64,000 bases of DNA from Streptomyces sp. NBC_01298 (GCF_035978755.1 NZ_CP108414.1:6572001-6636000); one strand, 5' to 3'. Positions 1 to 8,281 are shown, numbered from the stretch's first letter. Numbers and translations: made by a program. The notes: generated by a model not told the origin, from the sequence alone.

Positions 1-762
1 CCCCTCCCTGCCCAAGCTCTCCGACAGCCGCCCGACGAACGCGTAGCTGTCCGCGAAGATCCGCTCCGCGTCATGGTCCAACGTCGCGACGTGGTAACTC
101 TGTTCCAGCAGCGTCTCGGTGACGTCCGTGGAGGACACCCGCGCCAGGATCCGCGTCGAGTCCGTCGGCCGCACCACGTGGTCCTGCGGGCTGTGCAGCA
201 GCAGCAGCGGCTGCGTCACCTGCGGCAGTTCGGTGTCCAGCATCCGCAGGAACGTGCGCAGCGAGTGTGCGGCCCGGGTCGGGACCCGGTCGTAGCCGAC
301 CTCGTCCGCGCCCGGCTTGGCGATGTCGCTCGCGATGCCCGGCGTCGACCGGATGAAGTGCTTGACGACCGGCAGGGCCACGGCCAGCGGGTCGTGGATC
401 TTGTTGACCGGGTTGACGAGGACGATGCCGCTGACGCTGTCCCCGTGCTTCGCCGCCAGCCGCAGGGCCAGCGCGCCGCCCATCGACAGCCCGAAGACGA
501 ACACCTGCTCGCAGCTGCCCTGCAGCTCCCGCAGCGCGCGGTCGACCTCGGCGTACCAGTCCTGCCAGCCGGTGAGCTGCATGTCCTGCCAGCGCGTCCC
601 GTGCCCGGGGAGCAGGGGCAGTGACACCGACAGTCCCTGCGCGGCCAGATGCTCGGCCCAGGGCCGCATCGACTGGGGGGAACCGGTGAAGCCGTGGCAG
701 AGGAGGACGCCGACCTTTCCGCCCTCGTGGCGGAACGGCTCGGCTCCAGGGAGGACGGGCAC
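1..762 (-). CDS. alpha/beta-hydrolase (lipase/carboxylesterase-like), 3' end cut off by window edge
   Basis: Serine hydrolase of the alpha/beta fold, close in layout to Est30-type carboxylesterases and monoacylglycerol lipases. It probably cleaves short acyl or carboxyl esters in the cytosol; the natural substrate cannot be read. The reverse strand from a GTG at 762 is open for 254 codons and runs off the left edge. Visible are the oxyanion-hole segment LLCHGFTGS (near residue 22), the nucleophile elbow GLSMGG (Ser93), an acid in SPQDHVV and the catalytic His in SYHVATLDHD (His224), so only a short C-terminal tail is missing. GAAGGAG lies a few bases before the GTG, which decides the start. 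The gene is divergent from plsC. Family sure, substrate unknown. Confidence 0.85.
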   Translation of the reverse strand, partial: MPVLPGAEPFRHEGGKVGVLLCHGFTGSPQSMRPWAEHLAAQGLSVSLPLLPGHGTRWQDMQLTGWQDWYAEVDRALRELQGSCEQVFVFGLSMGGALALRLAAKHGDSVSGIVLVNPVNKIHDPLAVALPVVKHFIRSTPGIASDIAKPGADEVGYDRVPTRAAHSLRTFLRMLDTELPQVTQPLLLLHSPQDHVVRPTDSTRILARVSSTDVTETLLEQSYHVATLDHDAERIFADSYAFVGRLSESLGREG

Positions 763-874
763 CAGGGTCTCCTTCGAGGGGGGCGTGGGGTGCGTAGCGC
801 TGTGTGACTTCACCGTACGCGACGGGGGTGGCACCGACCAGGGTCGTCGGACGGCTCCCGGTACGACCAGGGGA

Positions 875-893
875 TAAGGTCTGTTCGACAGAC
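875..893 (+). promoter_or_regulatory. candidate -10 and 15-bp palindrome before plsC
   Basis: TAAGGT at 875-880 fits a -10 box. It runs into a perfect palindrome GTCTGT-TCG-ACAGAC (879-893) just before the AGGAAGG ribosome binding site (896-902) of plsC. It could be an operator over the transcription start or a small hairpin. No clear -35 is seen. Confidence 0.4.
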
Positions 894-910
894 ACAGGAA
901 GGCTTTCGAG

Positions 911-1654
911 TTGATCTACGGCGCAATGAAGTTCTCGATCGGCGGTTCCCTGAAGCTCGCCTTCAGGCCGTGGGTGGAGGGCCTCGAGAACATTCCCGCA
1001 GAGGGGCCGGCGATCCTCGCGAGCAACCACCTGTCCTTCTCCGACTCCTTCTTCCTCCCGGCCGTGCTGGACCGCAAGGTGACCTTCATCGCGAAGGCGG
1101 AGTACTTCACCTCCCCGGGAGTCAAGGGCAAGCTGACGGCCGCCTTCTTCAAGGGCGTCGGCCAGCTCCCGGTGGACCGTTCCGGTGCGCGCGGGGCCGG
1201 CGAGGCCGCCATCAAGAGCGGCATCGACGTCATCGAACGCGGAGAGCTGTTCGGTATTTACCCCGAAGGGACGCGTTCACCCGACGGTCGGCTCTACCGT
1301 GGGAAGCCCGGCGGTCTGGCCCGGGTGGCGCTGGCCACCGGAGCGCCCGTGATCCCCGTCGCGATGATCGACACGGAGAAGATCCAGCCGCCGGGAAAGG
1401 TGGTGCCCAAGCTGATGCGCCCGGGCATCCGGATCGGCAAGCCGCTGGACTTCAGCCGCTACCACGGGATGGACGGGGACCGCTTCATCCTCCGCTCGGT
1501 GACCGACGAGGTCATGTACGAGATCATGAAGCTCTCCGGCCAGGAGTACGTCGACATCTACGCGACGGCCGCCAAGCGCCAGATCGCGGACGCGGAGAAG
1601 GCCGCCGCGAAGAGCGAGAAGGCCGAACCGGCCGTCTCGGACACCGACAAGTAG
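911..1654 (+). CDS. plsC: 1-acyl-sn-glycerol-3-phosphate acyltransferase (PlsC family)
   Basis: Membrane-associated acyltransferase that adds the second acyl chain to lysophosphatidic acid to make phosphatidic acid for phospholipid synthesis. The 247-aa protein has the hallmark HX4D motif in NHLSFSD (His40, Asp45), the VDR block near residue 88, the glycerophosphate-binding block YPEGTR (117-122) and PVIPV near 146-150. The C-terminus is a Lys/Ala/Glu-rich tail. The start is a TTG at 911, because AGGAAGG at 896-902 is spaced for it; the ATG at 926 is too far from that site. The macS start follows 38 bases after the stop, so co-transcription with macS-macR is possible. Some relatives use other lysolipids, so exact acceptor specificity is not proven. 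Confidence 0.9.
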   Translation: MIYGAMKFSIGGSLKLAFRPWVEGLENIPAEGPAILASNHLSFSDSFFLPAVLDRKVTFIAKAEYFTSPGVKGKLTAAFFKGVGQLPVDRSGARGAGEAAIKSGIDVIERGELFGIYPEGTRSPDGRLYRGKPGGLARVALATGAPVIPVAMIDTEKIQPPGKVVPKLMRPGIRIGKPLDFSRYHGMDGDRFILRSVTDEVMYEIMKLSGQEYVDIYATAAKRQIADAEKAAAKSEKAEPAVSDTDK

Positions 1655-1692
1655 CAGCACACGGGCGGGACCGCCCGTACGGGGTGGGGGAA

Positions 1693-2901
1693 ATGGCGAA
1701 GCGCGAGCGCGTCGTGCGCATGTCGGTCGAGCAGCCGCTGTGGCGCGCCCTGACGGCCTACCGGCTGCTCACCATGGTCTACGCGGCCCTGCTGTTCGCC
1801 TCCGCCTACAAGGAGTTCGACCGCCCCTGGATCGCGGTCGCCTACCTGGCCTTCCTGGCCGGCTGGACCCTGGTCACCCTTCCCAAGGTGGCCAACGCCG
1901 CCAGTTGCACCAAGCGGTTCCTGGGCGCCGACCTCACCGTCGCCTGCGTCGGGATCCTGCTCACCCCGCTCGCGGACAGCCACGCACGGGTCACGGGCGG
2001 CGGTCCCACCCTCCCCTCCATATGGACCGCGGGCGCGGTCCTCGCCTTCGCCATCAAGGGCGGCTGGCGCTGGGCCTGTTTCGCCTCCAGCTTCGTCGCC
2101 GCCGCGAACCTCGTACAGCGCGGCGAGCCCACCCGGGACACCCTGCACAACGTGCTCCTGGTCTGGGTGGCCTCCATCGCCATCGGCTACGTCGTCGAGG
2201 TCGCCCGGGCCAGTGAGGCCACCCTCGCCCGCGCCCTGGAGATCGAGGCCGCCACCCGCGAGCGCGAACGCCTCGCCCGCGACATCCACGACGGGGTCCT
2301 CCAGGTCCTCGCCATGGTCCAGCGGCGCGGCACCGAACTGGGCGGGGAGGCGGCCGAGCTCGGCCGGATGGCGGGGGAACAGGAGGTCGCGCTGCGCACC
2401 CTGGTCTCCAGCGGACTGGCGCGCCCCTCCCGGATCTCCCGCGACGAGGCGCTCGGCGCGATCGTGGCCTCCTTCGAGGTGGAGGAGCCCGGCGAGGAGG
2501 AGGGCGAGCTCGATCTGCGGGCCCTCCTGGCCCCGCACGCCGGCTCGCGGGTGAGCTTCGCCGAACCGGGCACCCCGGTGCCGTTGCCCGTGCCCGCCGC
2601 GAGGGAGCTGGCCGCGGCGGTCGGCGCCGCCCTCGACAACGTGCGCAAGCACGCGGGTGAGGGGGCCAGCGCCTGGATCCTGGTCGAGGACTGGGGCGAC
2701 GAGGTGATCGTGACCGTCCGGGACGACGGTCCGGGCATCCCGGCCGGCCGGCTCGACCAGGCCGAGGGGGAGGGCCGGATGGGAGTGGCACTGTCCATCC
2801 GGGGCCGCCTCCGCGACCTCGGCGGCAGCGCCGAGCTGGTGTCCGTCCCGGGGCAGGGCACCGAAGTGGAACTGAAAGTACCGAGGGGGAGCACCAAGTG
2901 A
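1693..2901 (+). CDS. macS: sensor histidine kinase, MacS-like (NarL/DesK type)
   Basis: Membrane sensor kinase that autophosphorylates on His and passes phosphate to the next gene product. The 402-aa chain has about five or six hydrophobic segments between residues 20 and 172, a coiled linker, the HisKA_3 phosphoacceptor motif ARDIHDG (His199) and a HATPase_c domain with N-box ALDNVRKH (312-320) and G-box DDGPGIP (344-350). The ATG at 1693 follows a G-rich run that can serve as RBS; an in-frame ATG at 1720 is an alternative. The stop overlaps the macR start (GTGA). Position next to pfkA and plsC matches, from memory, the S. coelicolor macRS locus, which affects morphogenesis and actinorhodin; the signal sensed is unknown. 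Confidence 0.87.
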   Translation: MAKRERVVRMSVEQPLWRALTAYRLLTMVYAALLFASAYKEFDRPWIAVAYLAFLAGWTLVTLPKVANAASCTKRFLGADLTVACVGILLTPLADSHARVTGGGPTLPSIWTAGAVLAFAIKGGWRWACFASSFVAAANLVQRGEPTRDTLHNVLLVWVASIAIGYVVEVARASEATLARALEIEAATRERERLARDIHDGVLQVLAMVQRRGTELGGEAAELGRMAGEQEVALRTLVSSGLARPSRISRDEALGAIVASFEVEEPGEEEGELDLRALLAPHAGSRVSFAEPGTPVPLPVPAARELAAAVGAALDNVRKHAGEGASAWILVEDWGDEVIVTVRDDGPGIPAGRLDQAEGEGRMGVALSIRGRLRDLGGSAELVSVPGQGTEVELKVPRGSTK

Positions 2902-3623
2902 ACGAGTCGAACCAGTCGAACCAGTCGAACGAGCCGAACGGGCAGAACGGGCAGAACGGCCTCGGCGGCATCAAGGTCATGGTCGTCGACGACCATCCGA
3001 TGTGGCGGGACGCGGTCGCCCGCGACCTGGCCGCCGCCGGCTTCGACCTGGTGGCCACCGCGGGCGACGGGCCCGAGGCGGTGCGCAGGGCCCGCGCCGC
3101 GGCCCCGCACGTCCTGGTCCTCGACCTCAACCTCCCCGGCATGCCCGGCGTGCAGGTCTGCAAGGAACTGGTCGGTGCCAACCCGGCGCTGCGGGTCCTC
3201 GTGCTCTCAGCGAGCGGCGAGCACGCCGACGTCCTGGAAGCCGTGAAGTCCGGCGCGACCGGCTACCTGCTGAAGTCCGCGGGCGCCCAGGAGCTCATCG
3301 ACGCCGTACGCCGCACGGCGGCCGGCGACCCCGTCTTCACCCCGGGCCTGGCCGGCCTGGTCCTCGGCGAGTACCGCCGCCTCGCCACCGACCCGGCGCC
3401 CGCCGCCTCCGACGAGCCGAAGGCCCCGCAGCTCACCGACCGGGAGACCGAGGTGCTGCGGCTGGTGGCCAAGGGGCTCTCGTACAAGCAGATCGCGGAA
3501 CGGCTCGTGATCTCCCACCGCACGGTGCAGAACCACGTGCAGAACACCCTGGGCAAGCTCCAGTTGCACAACCGCGTGGAGCTCGTCCGGTACGCGATCG
3601 AGCGCGGCCTCGACGACGCCTAG
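2898..3623 (+). CDS. macR: response regulator, MacR-like (NarL/FixJ type)
   Basis: Cytosolic DNA-binding partner of the kinase just upstream. The 241-aa protein has a receiver domain with the acidic pair Asp31/Asp32, phosphoacceptor Asp76 in LVLDLNLPG and Lys126 in YLLKSAG, then a LuxR-type helix-turn-helix at about 175-235 (LTDRETEVLRL ... HRTVQNHV). The GTG start shares bases with the macS stop. The first 22 residues are an unusual Asn/Gln/Ser/Gly-rich tail encoded by short 9-base repeats; they lie outside the receiver fold. Target promoters cannot be inferred here; published MacR targets in S. coelicolor are mainly membrane and cell-surface protein genes. Confidence 0.88.
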   Translation: MNESNQSNQSNEPNGQNGQNGLGGIKVMVVDDHPMWRDAVARDLAAAGFDLVATAGDGPEAVRRARAAAPHVLVLDLNLPGMPGVQVCKELVGANPALRVLVLSASGEHADVLEAVKSGATGYLLKSAGAQELIDAVRRTAAGDPVFTPGLAGLVLGEYRRLATDPAPAASDEPKAPQLTDRETEVLRLVAKGLSYKQIAERLVISHRTVQNHVQNTLGKLQLHNRVELVRYAIERGLDDA

Positions 3624-3713
3624 GGCCGACGAGGGGCGAGGCCGCCGCTCGTACGAGTGAACGGGCGGATGCAACGCCCCGCAATTCCCCCGGAATTGAC
3701 CCTTCCCGGCATC

Positions 3714-3741
3714 TTGCTGTGACCTGAGTCACCACTAGCGT
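3714..3741 (+). promoter_or_regulatory. candidate pfkA promoter with embedded palindrome
   Basis: TTGCTG (3714-3719), a 16-base spacer and TAGCGT (3736-3741) resemble a vegetative promoter. The spacer carries GTGAC-CTGA-GTCAC (3719-3732), a likely binding site for a regulator. Confidence 0.4.
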
Positions 3742-3795
3742 GACCGTCATGCGGGCCCCGCGGCCTCAGCGGGCCCTGTGGCGAAGGGAAATTCC

Positions 3796-4824
3796 ATGAA
3801 GGTCGGAGTGCTGACGGGCGGCGGCGACTGCCCCGGGCTCAACGCGGTGATCCGCAGTGTCGTGCGCAAGGGCGTCCAGGAGTACGACTACGAGTTCATC
3901 GGTTTCAAGGACGGCTGGCGCGGAACGGTCGAAGGCCGCACCGTCCCGCTCGACATCCCCGCCGTCCGCGGGATCCTGCCGCGCGGCGGGACCATCCTCG
4001 GCTCCTCGCGCACCAACCCGTTCAAGCTGGACGACGGGGTCCGCCAGATCAAGGAGAACCTCGCCAAGTACGAGGTCGACGCCCTCGTCGCGATCGGCGG
4101 CGAGGACACCCTGGGCGTGGCCGCCAAGCTCTACGAGGAGTACGGCATCCCCTGCGTCGGGGTCCCCAAGACCATCGACAACGACCTGTCGGCCACCGAC
4201 TACACCTTCGGCTTCGACACCGCCGTCGGGATCGCGACCGAGGCCATCGACCGGCTGCACACCACCGCCGAATCCCACATGCGGGTCCTGGTCGTCGAGG
4301 TGATGGGCCGGCACGCCGGCTGGATCGCCCTGCACTCGGGGCTCGCGGGCGGCGCCAACGTCATCCTCATCCCGGAGCAGCGCTTCGACGTGGACCAGGT
4401 CTGCGCCTGGGTGAGCTCGCGCTTCAAGGCGAGCTACGCGCCGATCGTGTGCGTGGCCGAGGGCGCGATGCCCAAGGACGGGGACATGGTGCTGAAGGAC
4501 GCGACGAAGGACTCCTTCGGGCACGTCCGGCTGTCCGGCGTGGGCGAGTGGCTGGCCAAGGAGATCGAGGCGCGGACCGGCAAGGAGGCCCGTACGACCG
4601 TACTCGGGCACATCCAGCGGGGCGGCACCCCGAGCGCGTTCGACCGGTGGCTGGCCACCCGCTTCGGGCTGCACGCGATCGACGCGGTGCGCGACGGGGA
4701 CTTCGGGAAGATGGTCGCGCTGAAGGGGACGGACATCGTGCGGGTGCCGATCGCCGAGGCGACGGCGAAGCTGAAGACGGTGGATCCGGCGCTGTACAAG
4801 GAGGCCGGAGTGTTCTTCGGCTGA
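3796..4824 (+). CDS. pfkA: 6-phosphofructokinase (PfkA family; PPi-type active-site residues)
   Basis: Cytosolic glycolytic enzyme that phosphorylates fructose 6-phosphate to fructose 1,6-bisphosphate. The 342-aa protein starts GVLTGGGDCPGLN and keeps PKTIDND (catalytic Asp), MGRHAGW and the C-terminal sugar-binding region. The ATG at 3796 has GAAGGGA just upstream; an earlier in-frame GTG at 3778 would place that site inside the gene. The phosphoryl-donor pocket is notable: the loop is GGEDT with Asp104, and the next motif is PKTIDND with Lys125. In ATP-dependent enzymes these are usually Gly104 and Gly or Lys, while Asp plus Lys is typical of PPi-dependent enzymes. So the donor may be pyrophosphate; this is inference from family rules. 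Confidence 0.95.
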   Translation: MKVGVLTGGGDCPGLNAVIRSVVRKGVQEYDYEFIGFKDGWRGTVEGRTVPLDIPAVRGILPRGGTILGSSRTNPFKLDDGVRQIKENLAKYEVDALVAIGGEDTLGVAAKLYEEYGIPCVGVPKTIDNDLSATDYTFGFDTAVGIATEAIDRLHTTAESHMRVLVVEVMGRHAGWIALHSGLAGGANVILIPEQRFDVDQVCAWVSSRFKASYAPIVCVAEGAMPKDGDMVLKDATKDSFGHVRLSGVGEWLAKEIEARTGKEARTTVLGHIQRGGTPSAFDRWLATRFGLHAIDAVRDGDFGKMVALKGTDIVRVPIAEATAKLKTVDPALYKEAGVFFG

Positions 4825-4852
4825 GTGGCTGAGCCGCAGCGCGGGACCGGAG

Positions 4853-4882
4853 CATGGGTCGTAAGGTGACGAACGACCCATG
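4853..4882. promoter_or_regulatory. 10-bp inverted repeat around a candidate -10, upstream of the dehydrogenase
   Basis: CATGGGTCGT (4853-4862) and ACGACCCATG (4873-4882) are perfect inverted arms with a 10-base spacer that contains TAAGGT (4862-4867), a plausible -10 box. The layout suggests an operator controlling the gene starting at 4915; no -35 is obvious. Confidence 0.45.
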
Positions 4883-4914
4883 GTCCGATCCTTTGGCGCA
4901 GCACGGGAGTAAAC

Positions 4915-5910
4915 GTGGAGATCCTGGCATTCGGGGTGACGGCGGACGAGAAGCCGCTCATCGAGAAGGCCTTCGCGGGCCAGCACGAGGTGCGCTGCCT
5001 GGACGTCTTCCTCAGCGAGGACACCGCCCCCATCGCGGCCGGGTACGAGATCGTCTCGTCGAGCGTCAACGCGGACCTGAACGGCCGGGTGCTGCGCACC
5101 CTGGCGGCGGGCGGGACGAAGATGATCGCCCAGCGCTCCACGGGCTTCAACAACATCGACCTGGAGGTCGCGCGGCAGCTCGGCCTGACGGTCGGGCGGG
5201 TCTCGTACTACTCCCCGTACTCGGTGGCCGAGTTCGCGTGGACCCTGGCCATGGCCGTGAACCGGCGGATCGTCCGGGCCTCGAACCGTACGCGGGACTT
5301 CGACTTCCGGCTGAACGGCCTGATGGGCCGCGACATGCGCGGCCGCACGGTGGGCGTGCTCGGCACCGGCAAGATCGGCGAGGCGTTCACCCGGATCGCC
5401 CACGGCTTCGGGATGAACCTGCTGGGCTGGGACGTGGCGCAGAACCCGGCGTGCGTGGAGCTGGGCATGAAGTACGTGGACAAGGACACGCTGTTCGCCT
5501 CCTCGGACCTGATCAGCCTGCACGTTCCGCTGCTGGACTCCACGCACCACATCATCGGCGCCGAGGCACTGAAGCTGATGAAGGACGACGCCATCCTGGT
5601 GAACTCCAGCCGCGGCGGGCTGATCGACACGGACGCGCTGGTCACGGAGCTGCGGTCGGGCCGCTTCGCGGGGGTGGGCCTGGACGTGTACGAGGCCGAG
5701 GCCGGGCTCTTCTTCCTGGACAAGTCCCTGGTGGTCGTCGAGGACGACACCCTGGCCCGGCTGATCACCTTCCCGAACGTGGTCGTCACCTCCCACCAGG
5801 CGTACTACACCCACGACGCGGTGGGCCAGATCATCGACACCACCGTCGCCAACGTCGCGGACTACCTGGCGGGCCGCAGCTCGGAGAACACCCTGGTGTC
5901 CCCTTCTTGA
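4915..5910 (+). CDS. D-isomer specific 2-hydroxyacid dehydrogenase (D-lactate dehydrogenase-like)
   Basis: Cytosolic NAD-dependent enzyme interconverting a D-2-hydroxy acid and its 2-oxo acid, most likely D-lactate and pyruvate. At 331 residues it has family length. Visible are the N-terminal catalytic half with STGFNNID (75-82), the dinucleotide motif GTGKIG (150-155), NSSRGGLID carrying the substrate-binding Arg, the acidic residue in VYEAEAG and the catalytic His in TSHQAYYT. The GTG start has GGGAG six bases upstream. It follows pfkA by 90 bases, but a palindrome and possible promoter between them point to separate control. Close relatives also use other 2-oxo acids. Confidence 0.9.
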   Translation: MEILAFGVTADEKPLIEKAFAGQHEVRCLDVFLSEDTAPIAAGYEIVSSSVNADLNGRVLRTLAAGGTKMIAQRSTGFNNIDLEVARQLGLTVGRVSYYSPYSVAEFAWTLAMAVNRRIVRASNRTRDFDFRLNGLMGRDMRGRTVGVLGTGKIGEAFTRIAHGFGMNLLGWDVAQNPACVELGMKYVDKDTLFASSDLISLHVPLLDSTHHIIGAEALKLMKDDAILVNSSRGGLIDTDALVTELRSGRFAGVGLDVYEAEAGLFFLDKSLVVVEDDTLARLITFPNVVVTSHQAYYTHDAVGQIIDTTVANVADYLAGRSSENTLVSPS

Positions 5911-6220
5911 CGCGCCGCTCGCGCGGCTCGGCCCTGGCGGGCCTCCCCGGCTTCGCGCCGCTGCGCCGGACTCCGTCCGGCGGTGGCCGGTCGGCGGTGC
6001 CCGCCACGGCCGTCTGCCTGCGGGGCCGGTGGGCGGGCGCGGGCGGTTCTTCCCTGCGGGGCGGAGGTCCCCTACCCGCCCTTCTCCCGTTCCCCGGGCG
6101 CTGCCCGGACCCGGTCCGCGGTGCGGCAATTTCAGCCTCGCCGGCGCTTGAGGCACGGGGTCTGGGGCGGAGCCCCAGGGAACGGTGGAAGGGCGGGTAG
6201 GGGACAACCCCGCGCAGCGG
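5911..6220. other. 310-base gap between convergent genes
   Basis: No gene supported. It holds copy A of the window's dispersed inverted-repeat family (6069-6203) plus GC-rich low-complexity DNA; the repeat may end transcription from both sides. Confidence 0.7.
6069..6203. repeat. dispersed GC-rich inverted-repeat element, copy A
   Basis: The left arm CCCCTACCCGCCCTTC... (6069-6094) and the right arm ...GAAGGGCGGGTAGGGG (6178-6203) are 26-base near-perfect inverted repeats differing at two positions. The inside carries the recurrent CAGCCTCGCCGGCG and GGGGCGGAGCCCC blocks. It lies between the convergent dehydrogenase and trpE-trpG genes. Related copies are at about 19.1, 31.2, 38.8, 55.7 and 62.8 kb. 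Confidence 0.8.
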
Positions 6221-8164
6221 CTACGCCCGGGCGGTCGTGCGGACCTCGGCGATCAGGTCGCGGACCAGTTCCGCGCCCCGGAGGGTCAGGACCGACTCCG
6301 GGTGGAACTGGACCCCCGCGAAGCCGCCGGAGGCGGAGCGCAGGGCGTGCACCTCGCCCGTGGCGGGGTCCCGGGAGACCTCGATGCCCCGCAGGGCCAG
6401 GGACCGCTCCCGCTCCGCCGAGCAGTGCGCCGCGTACGTGTTGTAGAAGCCGACGACCTCCTCGGCCCCGAACAGCGGGATCCGCGTCTGCGCCCCCTGC
6501 GCCGGCTCCGCCTTGCGGACCAGCGGGAGCCCCAGCTCGGCGGCGAGCAGCTGGTGGCTGAGGCAGACCCCGAGCAGCCCGCCCCGGTGCGAGGCCAGCA
6601 GCTCCGCCGCCAGCTCGCGCATGATCCGGATCTTCGGGTCGCCGAAGTCCGCCGGGTCGCCGGGGCCGGGGCCGAGCACGATCGGCCCGTCCCAGGCCAG
6701 GGCGGCCGCCCGCAGCCCCGGGTCGTCGTAGCGGCGTACGGTCACCTCGAGCCCGGCCACCCGCAGGACGTGGCCCAGCATCGAGGTGAAGGTGTCCTCC
6801 CCGTCCACCACCAGCGCGTGGCCCGTCACCTCGGCCGGCCGCTCCTGCATCCGCAGCCAGAACGGCGCCAGGTCCTCGCGGCGTGCGGCCAGGGCCGCCT
6901 GGACGCGGGGGTCGTCGGTCAGCCGCGGACCGGAGAAGGCGGGCCGCACCGCGGCCGGGCGCACGCCCAGCGCCGCCAGTACCCCGGCCGCCTTCGCGTG
7001 CGTCTCCGCCACCTCGCCCGCCGGGTCGGAGTGCCGTACGAGGGTGGCCCCGACGGGCACCCGCAGCGCGCCGTCCGGCCCGATGTCCGCCGTCCGGATG
7101 AGGATGGGGGAGTCGAGGGTCTGCGCGCCCGAGGCGTCCAGGCCCAGCAGGGCCAGCGCCCCCGCGTAGTAGCCGCGGCCGACCCCGTCCTGCCCGAGGG
7201 GCTCGTAGCGCTCGATGACCCGGCAGGCGTTCTGCACCGGCGATCCGGTCACCGTCGCCGCGAACATCGTCTCCTTCAGTACCTCGCGCACGTCCAGCGA
7301 GGACCGGCCGCGCAGCTCGTACTCGGTGTGCGCGAGGTGCGCCATCTCCTTGAGGCGGGGGCCGACGACCACCCCGCCCATGTCCCCGACCGTGCACATC
7401 ATCTTGAGCTCCTCGTCCACCACCATGGACAGCTCCTCGGTCTCCTTGCGGTCCCCGAGGAAGGCGAGGAGGGAGTCGGCCGTCGGCCCCCCGGCCGGGT
7501 AGCGGTACGTACCGCTGATCGGGTTCATCACGACCGTGCCGCCGGTCATCCGTACGTGTACCTCGGGGCTGGCCCCGACGAGGGTGCGCTCCCCGGTGTG
7601 GACCACGTACGTCCAGTACGCGCCCCGCTCGCCCTCCAGCAGCCGCCGGAACAGCGCGAGGGCGTCGGCGCGGCCGAAGCCCTCGATCCGGCCCCGATAG
7701 GTGCGGCGGATGACGAAGTTCGCGCCCTCGCCCCGCCCGATCTCGTCCTCGATGACCCGCCGGACGGTGTCCGCGTACTCCTCGTCGGGGACGTCGAAGC
7801 CGCCGTCGTCGACCCGTACGGCGTGGGCCGGCAGCGCGGCCAGCGCCTCGGGGAGCGGGATCTCGTACGTCTCCTCGGCGACCAGCACGCTCAGCGGCGT
7901 GCCGTCGTCGCGCACGTCGAACCCGCGCTCCCGGATCTGGCGGAAGGGGACGAGCGCCAGGGCGGGCCGTTCGCCGACGGGCAGGTCGGCCAGGTGCTCG
8001 GCCTCGTGGACCGGGCCGATCAGCAGCTCGACGGTGTCGTGGTCGCGGCCGGGCGTGCGGCGGCGCAGCAGCGCGAAGGGCGGGCAGGTGTCGTCGAGCA
8101 GGCGGCTCAGGAGGGGGTGCGACTGCGTGGGCGTGGGCTGGAGCGGATTCGTGTGGGCGTGCAT
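6221..8164 (-). CDS. anthranilate synthase, fused component I and glutamine amidotransferase
   Basis: Single-chain anthranilate synthase (TrpE-TrpG fusion, also called PhzE-like) that converts chorismate and glutamine to anthranilate, the first committed step to tryptophan. Of 647 residues, about 1-430 form the chorismate-binding domain and about 450-647 a class I glutaminase with nucleophile Cys534 in GVCLSHQ and the His621/Glu623 pair in FHPES. Expression is probably set by attenuation: a WWW leader peptide at 8282-8350 and a strong hairpin at 8241-8264 precede it on the same strand. No phenazine genes are nearby and a DAHP synthase is divergent to it, so a role in primary tryptophan synthesis is favoured. 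The ATG at 8164 has only a weak upstream purine stretch. Confidence 0.93.
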   Translation of the reverse strand: MHAHTNPLQPTPTQSHPLLSRLLDDTCPPFALLRRRTPGRDHDTVELLIGPVHEAEHLADLPVGERPALALVPFRQIRERGFDVRDDGTPLSVLVAEETYEIPLPEALAALPAHAVRVDDGGFDVPDEEYADTVRRVIEDEIGRGEGANFVIRRTYRGRIEGFGRADALALFRRLLEGERGAYWTYVVHTGERTLVGASPEVHVRMTGGTVVMNPISGTYRYPAGGPTADSLLAFLGDRKETEELSMVVDEELKMMCTVGDMGGVVVGPRLKEMAHLAHTEYELRGRSSLDVREVLKETMFAATVTGSPVQNACRVIERYEPLGQDGVGRGYYAGALALLGLDASGAQTLDSPILIRTADIGPDGALRVPVGATLVRHSDPAGEVAETHAKAAGVLAALGVRPAAVRPAFSGPRLTDDPRVQAALAARREDLAPFWLRMQERPAEVTGHALVVDGEDTFTSMLGHVLRVAGLEVTVRRYDDPGLRAAALAWDGPIVLGPGPGDPADFGDPKIRIMRELAAELLASHRGGLLGVCLSHQLLAAELGLPLVRKAEPAQGAQTRIPLFGAEEVVGFYNTYAAHCSAERERSLALRGIEVSRDPATGEVHALRSASGGFAGVQFHPESVLTLRGAELVRDLIAEVRTTARA

Positions 8165-8240
8165 GGAGTGGGCGTCCTATCCGGTTTCGGAGGGTGGGAC
8201 GGCCCGGGTTTCCAGCGACTGTGTTGCCTCACAGAACGCG

Positions 8241-8264
8241 GAAGGCCGCCCCTCGGGGCGGCCT
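8241..8264 (-). terminator. trp attenuator hairpin
   Basis: Two perfect 11-base arms (AAGGCCGCCCC / GGGGCGGCCTT) with a two-base loop, between the WWW leader peptide and trpE-trpG. It is the expected terminator arm of a transcription attenuator, although, as usual in Streptomyces, no long U tract follows. Confidence 0.75.
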
Positions 8265-8281
8265 TCGTTTCGCTCGTGTCT

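Noticed and set aside
6069..6203. Copy A as an insertion sequence
   Set aside because: No transposase ORF; only 135 bases; treated as a non-coding repeat.
3766..6207. Long open frame (813 codons) antisense to pfkA and the dehydrogenase
   Set aside because: Low-complexity Arg/Gly/Pro/Val translation with no family motif; it is the usual shadow of high-GC3 genes on the other strand.
6221..8164. Phenazine biosynthesis (PhzE) or secondary-metabolite cluster
   Set aside because: Single gene, trpL attenuator upstream and DAHP synthase beside it fit primary tryptophan synthesis.
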